DNA of 64,000 nt from JAXDMU01 sp963762435 (GTDB lineage Bacteria; Pseudomonadota; Alphaproteobacteria; ATCC43930; CGMCC-115725), in the NCBI GenBank assembly GCA_963762435.1, contig CAVXLN010000040.1, positions 182,918 to 246,917 on the forward strand, given 5' to 3'. Below the pieces are notes generated by a model, which did not search any database, was not told the DNA's origin, and was given only the letters and a program-made list of their open reading frames with translations. Positions 35,703-46,384 of the stretch are shown piece after piece. The translations under genes and the position numbers were made by a program. Positions within the stretch are counted from its first letter, which is position 1. Each line of letters starts with the position of its first letter.

Positions 35703-35822
35703 CGCGCGCTTCATTCCTGGGAATGCGGGTCCGGGACCCCGCCTCTATGGCCTCGATGAGAGGTGGTTAGAGGACTACCGGGACAAAAGGAGCGGCCAAC
35801 GCGCCGCCAGAGAAAGAGAGAT

Positions 35823-36437
35823 ATGAGCAAGCGTCTGCAGTCGAAGTACAAGATCAACCGCCGTTTGGGCGTCAATCTTTGGGGCCGCGCCAAGTCTCCG
35901 CTCAATCGCCGGGAATATGGCCCCGGCCAGCATGGCCAGCGCCGCAAGAAGCCGTCCGATTACGGCACGCAGCTGATGGCCAAGCAGAAGCTCAAGGGCT
36001 ATTACGGCAATATCGGCGAGCGCCAGTTCCGCCGGCTCTATGACGAGGCGGTGCGCCGCCGCGGCGATACGGGCGAAAACCTGATCGAGCTCCTGGAGCG
36101 CCGGCTTGACGCGGTCGTCTACCGGATGAAGTTCGTGCCGACCGTGTTCGCCGCGCGCCAGTTCGTCAATCACGGCCACGTCACGGTCAATGGCAAGCGC
36201 GTCAACATCGCCTCCTTCAAGGTCAAGGACAATGACGTGATCGAGGTGCGCAACAAGTCGAAGCAGCTGACCGTGCTGCTCGAGGCCGTCGGCGCCAAGG
36301 ACCGCGACGTTCCGGCCTATATGGAAGTCGACCACAGCGCCATGAAGGGCCGCTATATCCGCGCGCCGAAGCTGGCCGATGTGCCCTATCCGGTGATGAT
36401 GGAGCCGAACCTCGTGGTCGAGTTCTACTCGCGCTGA
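35823..36437 (+). CDS. rpsD: 30S ribosomal protein S4
   Basis: A 204-residue ribosomal protein. The N-terminus SKRLQSKYKINRRLGVNLWG and AKSPLNRREYGPGQHGQRRKK are typical, followed by LERRLDAVVYRM and the S4 RNA-binding domain (ARQFVNHGHVTVNGKRVNIAS). It nucleates assembly of the 30S subunit and binds 16S rRNA. The ATG is preceded by GAGAAAGAGAGA. It stands alone between its promoter and a terminator, which is usual in alphaproteobacteria. Confidence 0.97.
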   Translation: MSKRLQSKYKINRRLGVNLWGRAKSPLNRREYGPGQHGQRRKKPSDYGTQLMAKQKLKGYYGNIGERQFRRLYDEAVRRRGDTGENLIELLERRLDAVVYRMKFVPTVFAARQFVNHGHVTVNGKRVNIASFKVKDNDVIEVRNKSKQLTVLLEAVGAKDRDVPAYMEVDHSAMKGRYIRAPKLADVPYPVMMEPNLVVEFYSR

Positions 36438-36459
36438 GGTCCCGCTTTCTCGAAGATCG

Positions 36460-36500
36460 ACGCCGTCCGGCCGCAAGGCTTGGGCGGCGTTGGTGTTTTT
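36460..36500 (+). terminator. Rho-independent terminator of rpsD
   Basis: ACGCCG (36460-36465) pairs with CGGCGT (36485-36490), enclosing a second small GCC/GGC stem. It is followed by TGGTGTTTTT ending in five Ts. Confidence 0.7.
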
Positions 36501-36516
36501 GTGCTAGGCTATCCGC

Positions 36517-37155
36517 ATGGGCGCTGTTCTCAACAAGCCGATGACCCTGGCGGAGTTCCTCGATTGGGAGGAGCGGCAACAGAGCCGGTACGAATTCGAT
36601 GGTTTCCGTCCGGTTGCGATGACGGGCGGGACGGTGGCACATGCGCAGATCCAGCGGAACCTGGCGATCTCCATCGGAGGCCGGCTGCTGGGCAAGCGAT
36701 GCAGCTTCTGCGGCAGCGATCTTAAGATCGAGGTCGCCGGGCGCATTCGTTATCCAGACGGATTCGTGCTCTGTTCGCCGATGTCCAGCAAGGCCACGGT
36801 GGCGGGCGATCCCGTGGTCATTTTCGAGGTGTTGAGCGACAGTACGGCGCTCACCGATACTATGGCCAAGAACCAGGAATATGCCGCAACCCCCTCCGTG
36901 CGCCGCTACATAATCCTGGCTCAGGATCGGATCGGCGGCACCTTGTTCGAGCGGGTCGGCCAGGATTGGGTCGGCCATCTGCTCGGACCCGGCACGATGC
37001 TGAACATGCCGGAAATCGATATCGAGGTTCCGCTGGTCGAGTTCTATCGCGACGTTCGAGCTCGGACCGGACGAGGATGCCGGTTCGGCGGAAGTGTAAG
37101 CCTGCGCCAACACCTGGAAATTTCCTCCCGTAACGCTCTGATGCGCGTGCTATGA
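36517..37155 (+). CDS. Uma2-family (DUF820) nuclease-like protein
   Basis: A 212-residue protein of the Uma2 family, a restriction-endonuclease-like fold. It has MTLAEFLDWEERQQSRYEFDGFRPVAM, GGTVAHAQIQRNL, KIEVAGRIRYPDGFVLC (Asp-containing strand), FEVLSDSTALTDTMAKNQEYA (Glu of the active site) and SVRRYIIL. All expected nuclease-core positions are present. The biological role is unknown; these genes multiply in cyanobacteria and some soil bacteria. It is a single gene between rpsD and the CorC-like gene. Confidence 0.83.
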   Translation: MGAVLNKPMTLAEFLDWEERQQSRYEFDGFRPVAMTGGTVAHAQIQRNLAISIGGRLLGKRCSFCGSDLKIEVAGRIRYPDGFVLCSPMSSKATVAGDPVVIFEVLSDSTALTDTMAKNQEYAATPSVRRYIILAQDRIGGTLFERVGQDWVGHLLGPGTMLNMPEIDIEVPLVEFYRDVRARTGRGCRFGGSVSLRQHLEISSRNALMRVL

Positions 37156-37171
37156 TCCGATTCGTCCCGCG

Positions 37172-38485
37172 ATGCTGCTGCAGATCGTCATACTATTCGT
37201 ATTGATTCTCCTCAATGGCGTGTTCGCCATGGCAGAGCTTGCGCTGATCGGCGCCCGACGGGCGCGGCTTCAGACCGAGGCGGATCGCGGCAATAAGGGC
37301 GCCGAGGCCGCACTGGCACTGCTTCGGGATTCAGGCCGCTTCCTTTCCACCGTCTCGATCGGCATCTCGCTCATCGCGGTCATCGTGTCGACCATCGGCG
37401 GCGACAGCTTCGTGAGCCCGCTCGACACCGCGATCTCGTTCGTGCCAGCGCTCCAGCCCTATGCGCATCCGCTGGCGATCGCCGCAGTCGTGGTTGCGAT
37501 CACCTTCTGCACCGTCGTGCTGGGCGAGCTGGTACCGAAGCGCATCGCCGTCGGACATCCTGAGCAGCTCGCCATGCTGCTGGCCCGCTTCATGACCGCC
37601 TTTGCCCGGATCGTGACGCCGATCGAATGGCTACTGTCGGGTGCAAGCACCCTCGTGCTCAAGCTGCTGCCGATCTCGGGCGCCGACCGGGCGCCGGTTT
37701 CGGACGACGAGATCAACCTGATGATGCGCGAGGGGGCGGCCGCCGGTGCCTTCCTGCCGGCCGAGTCGACCATCGTGCAGATGGCCCTCCGGCTCGGCGA
37801 CCGGCGCGTCGATGCGATCATGACGCCCCGCACTCAGGTCGAGTGGCTCGATCTCGATGATGGCTGGGAGGTCAATCGCGAGAAGATCCGCACCCTCCAC
37901 GTCTCCCGCTTCCCGGTCGTCGAAGGCGGCCCGGAGACGGTGCTCGGCATTCTCGAGGTCAAGGATCTCTTGGCTGCCTCGCTCGCCGGCGAGACGCCGG
38001 ATATCCGCCGCCTGACCAAGCCGCCGCTTTTCGTGCCGAACACGGTGCCGGCCCTGAAACTCTTGGAGACGCTCAAGAAGACCGGCGAGCCGATGGCGCT
38101 CATCGTCGACGAATACGGCGATTTCGACGGCATTGCGACGCTGCAGGACATCCTTGAGGCGCTGGTCGGCGATATCGCCGAGCCCGGCGAGCCGGTCGAT
38201 CAGACCGCAGTCAAGCGCGATGACGGCTCCTGGCTCGTCGATGGGCTGATGCCGGTCGATGACTTCAAGGACACGGTCGGCATCCGCCATCTGCCGGAAG
38301 AGGAGAGCGGCGATTTCCACACGCTGGGCGGTTTCCTGATGGCGCAGATCAAGCGCGTGCCAAGCGTCGCCGACCATGTCGAGGTCGATGGCTGGCGTTT
38401 CGAGGTGGTCGATATGGACGGCCACCGGGTCGATCGCGTGCTCATCGTGCCGCCGGAGCTGGTGGCCGCGCGCGATAAGGATTGA
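37172..38485 (+). CDS. Hemolysin-family (CNNM/CBS/CorC_HlyC) membrane protein
   Basis: A 437-residue protein. The N-terminal CNNM (DUF21) domain has three or four helices (VILFVLILLNGVFAMAELALI, IAAVVVAITFCTVVLGELVPKRIAV). Then come tandem CBS domains (MTPRTQVEWLDLDD ... SRFPVVEGG ... VLGILEVKDLL ... LIVDEYGDFDGIATLQDILEALVG) and a C-terminal CorC_HlyC domain (LVDGLMPVDDFKDTV). Relatives take part in magnesium or cobalt efflux or sensing; the term hemolysin is historical. It ends directly at the convergent sulfite-oxidase-like gene. Confidence 0.88.
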   Translation: MLLQIVILFVLILLNGVFAMAELALIGARRARLQTEADRGNKGAEAALALLRDSGRFLSTVSIGISLIAVIVSTIGGDSFVSPLDTAISFVPALQPYAHPLAIAAVVVAITFCTVVLGELVPKRIAVGHPEQLAMLLARFMTAFARIVTPIEWLLSGASTLVLKLLPISGADRAPVSDDEINLMMREGAAAGAFLPAESTIVQMALRLGDRRVDAIMTPRTQVEWLDLDDGWEVNREKIRTLHVSRFPVVEGGPETVLGILEVKDLLAASLAGETPDIRRLTKPPLFVPNTVPALKLLETLKKTGEPMALIVDEYGDFDGIATLQDILEALVGDIAEPGEPVDQTAVKRDDGSWLVDGLMPVDDFKDTVGIRHLPEEESGDFHTLGGFLMAQIKRVPSVADHVEVDGWRFEVVDMDGHRVDRVLIVPPELVAARDKD

Positions 38486-39127
38486 TCAGCTGTCGCTATA
38501 GCGTTCCTGGCGCCAGGGATCGCCACGCATATTGTAGCCGCGCAGTTCCCAGAAACCGGGTCTGTCCCGGTCGATGAACTCGATCCCGCGCACCCATTTC
38601 GCCGATTTCCAGAAATAGAGCTGCGGCACGACGAGGCGGACCGGGCCGCCATGGGCGCGGGTCAGGGGTGCCCCCTGCCAATGCGAGGCCAACACCACGC
38701 CCTCGGCCGCGAAATCCTCGATCGGGATGTTGGTGTCATAATCGTCGAAGCTGTGGATGCGCAGAAAGCGCGCCTCCGGCAACGGGTCGACGAGGGTCAA
38801 AAGGTCGACCCCGCTGATGCCGGTCCAGCGATTGTCGTAGCGCGACCAGACGGTGACGCAGTGGATGTCGGAAACGCTTTCGCTCTGCTCGAAGGCCTGG
38901 AAATCGGCCCAGCCCCATTCGATCGGGTGCACGACGAGGCCGCCGACGCTGAAGCGCCAATCCCTGAGCGCGATCTCGGGCTGGATGCCGAGATCCAGCA
39001 CCGGCCAGTCGCGAACCAGATGCTGGCCGGGTGGCAGGCGGTCATGGGTGGCCGGTGCCGAGGGATCGATGAGGCGCTTGTCGCGCGCCCATTTCTCCTT
39101 GGACGCAATCAGCTTGTCGCGATCCAT
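38486..39127 (-). CDS. Sulfite-oxidase-like molybdopterin-dependent protein
   Basis: A 213-residue protein of the oxidoreductase molybdopterin-binding family. It has WRFSVGGLVVHPIEWGW, SDIHCVTVWSRYDNRWTGI with the Cys that ligates molybdenum, LRIHSFDDYDTNIPIEDF, and PVRLVVPQLYFWKSAKWVRGIEF. There is no signal peptide, so it is probably cytosolic. The size matches the short YuiH-like group. The reaction is unknown. It lies 12 bases after grxD on the same strand. Confidence 0.85.
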   Translation of the reverse strand: MDRDKLIASKEKWARDKRLIDPSAPATHDRLPPGQHLVRDWPVLDLGIQPEIALRDWRFSVGGLVVHPIEWGWADFQAFEQSESVSDIHCVTVWSRYDNRWTGISGVDLLTLVDPLPEARFLRIHSFDDYDTNIPIEDFAAEGVVLASHWQGAPLTRAHGGPVRLVVPQLYFWKSAKWVRGIEFIDRDRPGFWELRGYNMRGDPWRQERYSDS

Positions 39128-39139
39128 GACCGCAACCTC

Positions 39140-39481
39140 TCAATGCTGATGGCTGTGGGCGATGCCCTTCTCGTGGAAGAGATGCTCAAGCTCGCCCGAC
39201 TGATACATTTCGCGCACGATATCGGCGCCGCCGACGAACTCGCCGGCGACATAGAGCTGCGGAATCGTCGGCCAGTTGGCGAAATCCTTGATGCCCTGGC
39301 GGATCGACGGGTCGGCCAGCACGTCGACGCCCTTGAACTTGACGCCCATATGGCTCAGCACCTGGACGACCATCGCGGAGAAGCCGCATTGCGGAAAGAC
39401 CGGCGTGCCCTTCATGTAGAGCACGACGGGGCTGGAAGAGATCTCTTCCTTGATGCGCTCGGTGACGGCGGGATCGCTCAT
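39140..39481 (-). CDS. grxD: Monothiol glutaredoxin Grx4 family
   Basis: A 113-residue protein. It has the Grx4 signature FPQCGFSAMVV with single active Cys32 (CGFS), VLYMKGTP, and WPTIPQLYVAGEFVGGADIV. Monothiol CGFS glutaredoxins bind and pass on [2Fe-2S] clusters with BolA proteins. The bolA gene is just upstream in the same operon, 72 bases away. The C-terminal His-rich end (AHSHQH) is unusual but short. Confidence 0.95.
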   Translation of the reverse strand: MSDPAVTERIKEEISSSPVVLYMKGTPVFPQCGFSAMVVQVLSHMGVKFKGVDVLADPSIRQGIKDFANWPTIPQLYVAGEFVGGADIVREMYQSGELEHLFHEKGIAHSHQH

Positions 39482-39552
39482 TCTCTTCTCAACCTTCCTG
39501 AAACTTGGCTGTCACATTAGATGGGGTGCGGCGTCGCCCTGTCCAGCGCGGG

Positions 39553-39783
39553 CTAGAGGGCCGAGGTCTGCAATGCCAACGCATGCAGCTCGCCGCCCAT
39601 GCGGCCCTTCAACGCGGCATAGACCAGCTGATGCTGCTGCACGCGCGACTTGCCGGCGAAGGCGGCGGAGCGGACATAGGCGGCATAGTGATCGCCATCG
39701 CCGCGCAGATCCTCGATCCGTACCTCGGCATCGGGCAACGCTTCCTTTATCAGCTTCTCGATCTCGGCGGCATCCATGGCCAT
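39553..39783 (-). CDS. bolA: BolA-family protein
   Basis: A 76-residue protein. It has MDAAEIEKLIKEALPDAEVRIEDL, the conserved YAAYVRSAAFAGKSRVQQHQLVYAAL with the His and Arg-Val-x-x-Hx pattern, and ends ALALQTSAL. BolA partners with Grx4 to form a cluster-transfer complex. I start at the ATG 7 bases downstream of an AGGAG site; a second ATG lies 6 bases inside. It follows purL after 10 bases. Confidence 0.93.
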   Translation of the reverse strand: MAMDAAEIEKLIKEALPDAEVRIEDLRGDGDHYAAYVRSAAFAGKSRVQQHQLVYAALKGRMGGELHALALQTSAL

Positions 39784-39793
39784 GATGGGTCTC

Positions 39794-41991
<2,198 letters not shown>

Positions 41992-41995
<4 letters not shown>

Positions 41996-42682
41996 TGCAG
42001 CGCTCCAGCGAGGCTCTCGAACATGCCGCGCCCGTCGGTGCCGCCCAGCAGCGCCTCGCACACGCGCTCCGGATGGGGCATGTAGCCCAGCACCGTCTTC
42101 GCCTTGTTGAAGATGCCGGCGATGTTGCGGAGCGAGCCGTTGGGATTGGCCTCCGGCGTCACCTGGCCGTTGGCATCGCAATAGCGGAACGCCACCTGGC
42201 CGTTCGCCTCGAGCGCGTCGAGCGTCGCGTCGTCGGCGAAGTAGCAGCCGTCGGAATTGGCGATCGGCGTGGAGATGACCGATCCTGCCGGATATTTGTT
42301 GGTGAAGATCGACTGGCTCGTCTCGATCCGCGTCGTCACGGGGCGGTTGATGAATTTCAGCCCGCTTGTTGCGCATCAGCGCGCCCGGCAGCATCCCGGC
42401 CTCGGCCAGGATCTGGAAGCCGTTGCAGATGCCCAGCACTGGCAAGCCGCGTTCCGACCGCGCCTTGACCTCGCGCATGATCGGCGAATGGGCGGCCATG
42501 GCGCCTGAGCGCAGATAGTCGCCATAGGAAAAGCCGCCGGGCAGGATGACGAGGTCGACATCGGGCAGTTCAGCATCACCGTGCCAGACCATATGGGCAG
42601 GCTTGCCCGTGACCTGCTCGACCGCAACAGCGACATCGCGATCGCAGTTCGAGCCGGGAAAGACGATGACCGCGGTTCTCAT
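41992..42682 (-). pseudogene. purQ: Phosphoribosylformylglycinamidine synthase subunit PurQ, frameshifted
   Basis: The glutaminase subunit reads normally from the ATG: VIVFPGSNCDRDVAVAVEQ, LPGGFSYGDYLRSGAMAA and GLPVLGICNGFQILAEAG with the nucleophile Cys. At about 42364 one extra base splits it: AACAAG-C-GGGCTG. In the next frame the family sequence continues (GLKFINRPVTTRIETSQSIF, IANSDGCYFADD, GIFNKAKTVLGYMPHPERVCEALLGG with the catalytic His and Glu). Without the extra base the product would be 229 residues, the usual length. PurQ is needed for de novo purine synthesis, so a sequencing error is quite likely. Confidence 0.9.
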
Positions 42683-42698
42683 GATCCCCTTCCGCTCA

Positions 42699-42715
42699 GC
42701 CTGAATAAATCAGGC
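42699..42715 (-). other. Small hairpin at the purS-purQ junction
   Basis: GCCTGA (stem), TTTAT (loop), TCAGGC on the minus strand, with the purS stop codon inside the first arm. It lies 17 bases upstream of the purQ start and could tune translation of purQ. No homologous element is known to me. Confidence 0.4.
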
Positions 42716-42949
42716 GAGATCGATCGCGTAATTCTCGATGACCGTGTTGGCGAGCAGCCGCTCGCACATCGCCCTGGCCTCAGCCCGCGCTTTGTCGGGA
42801 TCGGTCTCGGCCAGATCGAGCTCGATATATTTGCCGTTCCGGACCTCGTTCACCCCGGCAAAGCCAAGATTGCCGAGCGCGTGGCCGATGGCGACGCCCT
42901 GGGGATCGAGCACCCCGGGCTTCAGCGTGACATGGACCTTGACCTTCAT
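42710..42949 (-). CDS. purS: Phosphoribosylformylglycinamidine synthase subunit PurS
   Basis: A 79-residue protein: VKVHVTLKPGVLDPQGVAIGHALGNLGFAGV, then NGKYIELDLAETDP and MCERLLANTVIENYAIDL. PurS bridges PurL and PurQ in the FGAM synthase complex. It is in the purC-purS-purQ-purL order, 9 bases after purC. Confidence 0.95.
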   Translation of the reverse strand: MKVKVHVTLKPGVLDPQGVAIGHALGNLGFAGVNEVRNGKYIELDLAETDPDKARAEARAMCERLLANTVIENYAIDLA

Positions 42950-42958
42950 TCTTCCCCG

Positions 42959-43723
42959 CTACTGCATCAATTTCGGACCTTTGAGGTCCGTAGGCCCACC
43001 CTCCGGCAGAATGCCGAGCCGGCGAGCGACTTCCTGATAAGCCTCCTCGACCCGGCCGAGGTCCTGGCGGAAGCGGTCCTTGTCCATCTTCTCGCCGGTC
43101 TTCGAGTCCCACAGCCGGCAGGAATCCGGGCTGATCTCGTCGGCGATCACGATGCGCATCTCGTCATTCGTCCAGAGCCGGCCGAACTCCAGCTTGAAAT
43201 CCACGAGCTTGATGCCGATACCGAGAAACAGGCCCGACAGGAAGTCGTTGACCCGGAGCGACATCGCCATCATCTCGTCGAGATCCTGGGTGTTGGCCCA
43301 GCCGAACGCCGTAATATGTTCCTCCGACACCATCGGATCGCCGAGCGACTTATTCTTGTAATAATACTCGACGATCGAGCGCGGCAGCTGCGTTCCTTCC
43401 GCAAGGCCGAGGCGCTTGGCGAAGTCGGCGGCGGCGACATTGTGCACCATCACTTCGAGCGGAATGATCTCGACCTCGCGCACCAGCTGCTCGCGCATAT
43501 TGAGGCGGCGCACGAAATGGGTCGGCACGCCCATGTCGGCAAGCCGGCTCATGACATACTCGCTGATGCGGTTGTTGAGCACGCCCTTGCCGGTGATGAT
43601 GCCGGTCTTCTGATCGTTGAAGGCGGACGCGTCGTCCTTGAAATACTGTACGAGCGTGCCCGGCTCGGGCCCCTCGAACAGGACCTTGGCCTTGCCTTCG
43701 TAGATCTGCCTGCGACGGGACAT
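42959..43723 (-). CDS. purC: Phosphoribosylaminoimidazole-succinocarboxamide synthase, short form
   Basis: A 254-residue SAICAR synthetase of the common bacterial length. It starts RRQIYEGKAKVLFEG, has FKDDASAFNDQK, KGVLNNRISEYVMSRL, PLEVMVHNVAA, LVDFKLEFG and IADEISPDSCRLWD with the catalytic acidic residues. It leads the purine cluster purC-purS-purQ-purL-bolA-grxD. The long-form paralogue is at 4376-5350. This copy, by its operon position, is probably the main enzyme. Confidence 0.96.
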   Translation of the reverse strand: MSRRRQIYEGKAKVLFEGPEPGTLVQYFKDDASAFNDQKTGIITGKGVLNNRISEYVMSRLADMGVPTHFVRRLNMREQLVREVEIIPLEVMVHNVAAADFAKRLGLAEGTQLPRSIVEYYYKNKSLGDPMVSEEHITAFGWANTQDLDEMMAMSLRVNDFLSGLFLGIGIKLVDFKLEFGRLWTNDEMRIVIADEISPDSCRLWDSKTGEKMDKDRFRQDLGRVEEAYQEVARRLGILPEGGPTDLKGPKLMQ

Positions 43724-43870
43724 TTCTTGTCATCCAGCTCGTAAGGCGCTAAGGGCCGATGTCCGCGTTGATATAGCCCAGGGACATGGTCTGACGGAAG
43801 GGGAACCGGCGAGAGACGGAAGGGTTCCGTGCCGGTGCCGCCAAGACGCTCGAACCGGGCCTGCCAAGCC

Positions 43871-44644
43871 TCATTCCAGCCCCTCGACCCGCGTCCAATC
43901 GGGTGCCGTCGCCGGCAACTCGGCATCGACCCGGGCGAAGAGCCAGATCGGGTGCTTGCCGATGCCGGCCGGCGGAATGGCGAGGAGCGAGCTCGACATG
44001 GTGCCGAAGCGGGCGGCCCCGGCATCGATCGCGAAACGCATGGCGCTTTCGGGCCCGAGCCCGGCCTCCGCCTCGCTTTCGCCGAGCAGCTGCTGCCAGG
44101 CCCGCCATTCCCCCTTCTCGGGATCGGGTGCCGCGGCGGTCGTGAAGCGCGGCCGATAGCGCCGGATGCGCGGGCTCGCCTCGTCATCGAGCTCGCGGGC
44201 GGTCAGCATCGAAAGACCCTCGGGAATGGGCGTCACCGCGACGGGCCCGCGGCCGCGATGGGCGAGCCAGAAGGCGTCGCGGTCGTCGGCCACCACGAGG
44301 TTGAACGGCCGATAAGCCTCGGCATCGAGCCCGGAGAGGGCGGTCGCGGCGTCGACCGCGTCGGCGTAATCGAGCGCATCCAATACCAGCTCGCCGCGCG
44401 AGCGCTTGCCGGCGAGCGGCCCCAGCGATCCGGTCCGGTTGAGAATGGCGGCAGCGACGCCATGATCATTGACGCCAAGCCAGGAACCACCGGCAAGATC
44501 GTCGCGGCCGGCGGTCACTTCCGGCCGATCCGGCCAATGCCGTCCGGGCGGCGTCCAGACCCGATCCAGCATCTCGTCGCGATTGGCGCCGAGAAGAAGC
44601 GGCCACTCATGGCCTGGCCGGCGCAGCAGCACGAGAGTGCACAT
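43871..44644 (-). CDS. NRDE (TANGO2-like) family protein
   Basis: A 257-residue protein. It starts MCTLVLLRRPG with the conserved Cys2 and has LLLGANRDEMLDR (NRDE motif), GRDDLAGGSWLGVNDHGVAAAILNR and PFNLVVADDRDAFWL. Human TANGO2 is a relative; its role in bacteria is unknown, though the fold resembles N-terminal nucleophile hydrolases. It precedes purC on the same strand by 147 bases. Confidence 0.88.
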   Translation of the reverse strand: MCTLVLLRRPGHEWPLLLGANRDEMLDRVWTPPGRHWPDRPEVTAGRDDLAGGSWLGVNDHGVAAAILNRTGSLGPLAGKRSRGELVLDALDYADAVDAATALSGLDAEAYRPFNLVVADDRDAFWLAHRGRGPVAVTPIPEGLSMLTARELDDEASPRIRRYRPRFTTAAAPDPEKGEWRAWQQLLGESEAEAGLGPESAMRFAIDAGAARFGTMSSSLLAIPPAGIGKHPIWLFARVDAELPATAPDWTRVEGLE

Positions 44645-44740
44645 TCCCGCAGGTGGTCCCCGTCTCAGTCTTTACCGATTTCTAAGTCCGCTACCCTAGG
44701 CTGTCACGGCAGATTCGCGACGCTGCGTGCAACGGGCCAA

Positions 44741-46378
44741 GTGGTGTCGCGGCTGCGAAGGAGCAAGTCCAACTTGCCTCAGACCGACGTTCTCCGCGAC
44801 GATCGCGACCGTTTCGTCGCTTTCGCCTTCGCAGCTGCGGATCTGCTCGTCCAGCTCGATGCCGAGCGGAACATCCGTTTCGTCTCGGGTGCAGCCCAGG
44901 CGCTGCTTGGGATTCCAGCGACATTGCTGCCCGGGCGGGCGTTTCGCGGCTTCGTCGATCCACGCGAGCGCGCCTTTCTCGACCGTCTGCTCGACAATGC
45001 AGGCCTGCGCGGCCGGATTGAGCCCGCAGCCTTGCTGCTGCAGCGTGCCGATGGCGGGCGGGTTCGGATTCTGCTCGGCTGCTGCTGGCTGCCGCGCCGC
45101 GAAAGCGGGGAATTCTATCTGGCGCTCACGCATCTGCCCTCGCTCGACACAACGGAGCGCGATCCCGAGACCCGGCTCTTGAGCAGCGGCGCTTTTGCCC
45201 AGACCGCCAAGCGCCTGGCGCAATCGCCCGCCGATCCCGATGGCGCACAGATGGTGATGCTGCATCTGGGCGGCCTGGCCGTGCTCGAGGACGGGCTGGA
45301 ACCCGAAACCTGCAGCCAGCTCAGCGGCGAGATCGCCGCCCTTTTGCGCAGTGCCTCGGCCGGCGGCGACGCGGCGGCACGGATCGATCGCGAGACCTTT
45401 TCGCTGCTTCAGCGCCACGGCCAGGACACGACCCAGCTGACCTTCGGCCTCGAAGCCGTCGCCCACTCGGTCGATCCCGAGGCCAAGCTGTCGATCACGA
45501 CGGCGACGGTCAGCCTCGATATGCATGATCTCGGCGACCAGGATGCCGGCAAGGCGCTGGCCTATTGCATCAAGCAATTCTCGGAGACCCAGGGCGAGGG
45601 CTTCGCCTTGAGCTCGCTCGGGCACAGTTTCGCGACCATGGTGAACCGGACCATGGCGCGCGTCACCCAGGTACGCTCGACGCTGGGGCAGGGCGCCTTC
45701 ACGATCGCCTACCAGCCGATCGTCAATCTCAAGACGCTGAAACTGCATCATTTCGAGGTGCTGTCGCGCTTCGCGCCCGGTCAGAGCCCCTATGAGCTCG
45801 TGACCTTCAGCGAGGAGGTGGGATTGGCCGAGGAGCTCGATCTCGCCGTGTGCGAGAAGGCGCTCAGAGCCGCGCGGGCGGCGGCCGTACCGGAATACAT
45901 TGCCGTCAACCTCTCCGGCCGATCGATCCAAAGTGCCACCTTCATCGAGCGGCTGATGGCGATGATCGGCCAGCTGGTGCGCGACCCGCGCCGCGTCATG
46001 TTCGAGATCACCGAGTCCGCCGCGATCCAGAATCTCGACGATGCCGACCATGTCATCCAGACGCTGCGCCGGCGCGGCCACCCGCTCTGCCTCGATGATT
46101 TCGGCGCGGGCTTCTCAGCCTATAATTATCTCCGCCGCTTTCCGGTCGATTTCATCAAGCTCGACGGCGCCTTCCTGCGGTCGGCGACCGAGAATGCGCG
46201 CGATGCGGCCCTCGTGCGCTCGCTCGCAACACTTTGCCGCGAGCTCAAATGCGGCACGGTCGGCGAAATGATTGAGACCCAGCAGGCCGCGGATATCGCG
46301 GCGTCCTTGGGCGTCGATCTCGGCCAGGGTTTCCATTTCGGCCGGCCCGCGCCGGAGCCGCGTTACGATGCGCCCTAG
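44741..46378 (+). CDS. EAL-domain protein with PAS-like and degenerate GGDEF regions
   Basis: About 545 residues. A PAS-like domain (about 30-130: AADLLVQLDAERNIRFVSGAAQALLG) is followed by a degenerate GGDEF-like region (about 160-290) with no GG[D/E]EF motif. The EAL domain (about 320-540) keeps the metal and catalytic residues: EVLSRF, NLSGRSI, EITESA, LDDFGAGFSAYNYL, KLDGAFLR, EMIET and GQGFHFGRP. It should therefore hydrolyse cyclic di-GMP. The start is uncertain: the two adjacent GTG codons at 44741 and 44744 precede the PAS region; a TTG lies 33 bases further on. Confidence 0.82.
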   Translation: MVSRLRRSKSNLPQTDVLRDDRDRFVAFAFAAADLLVQLDAERNIRFVSGAAQALLGIPATLLPGRAFRGFVDPRERAFLDRLLDNAGLRGRIEPAALLLQRADGGRVRILLGCCWLPRRESGEFYLALTHLPSLDTTERDPETRLLSSGAFAQTAKRLAQSPADPDGAQMVMLHLGGLAVLEDGLEPETCSQLSGEIAALLRSASAGGDAAARIDRETFSLLQRHGQDTTQLTFGLEAVAHSVDPEAKLSITTATVSLDMHDLGDQDAGKALAYCIKQFSETQGEGFALSSLGHSFATMVNRTMARVTQVRSTLGQGAFTIAYQPIVNLKTLKLHHFEVLSRFAPGQSPYELVTFSEEVGLAEELDLAVCEKALRAARAAAVPEYIAVNLSGRSIQSATFIERLMAMIGQLVRDPRRVMFEITESAAIQNLDDADHVIQTLRRRGHPLCLDDFGAGFSAYNYLRRFPVDFIKLDGAFLRSATENARDAALVRSLATLCRELKCGTVGEMIETQQAADIAASLGVDLGQGFHFGRPAPEPRYDAP

Positions 46379-46384
46379 CTGGCG

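Noticed and set aside
43749..43790. Short leader peptide MSLGYINADIGP before purC
   Set aside because: A 12-codon frame exists upstream of the short purC, but it has no ribosome-binding site and no attenuator hairpin, so it cannot be supported.
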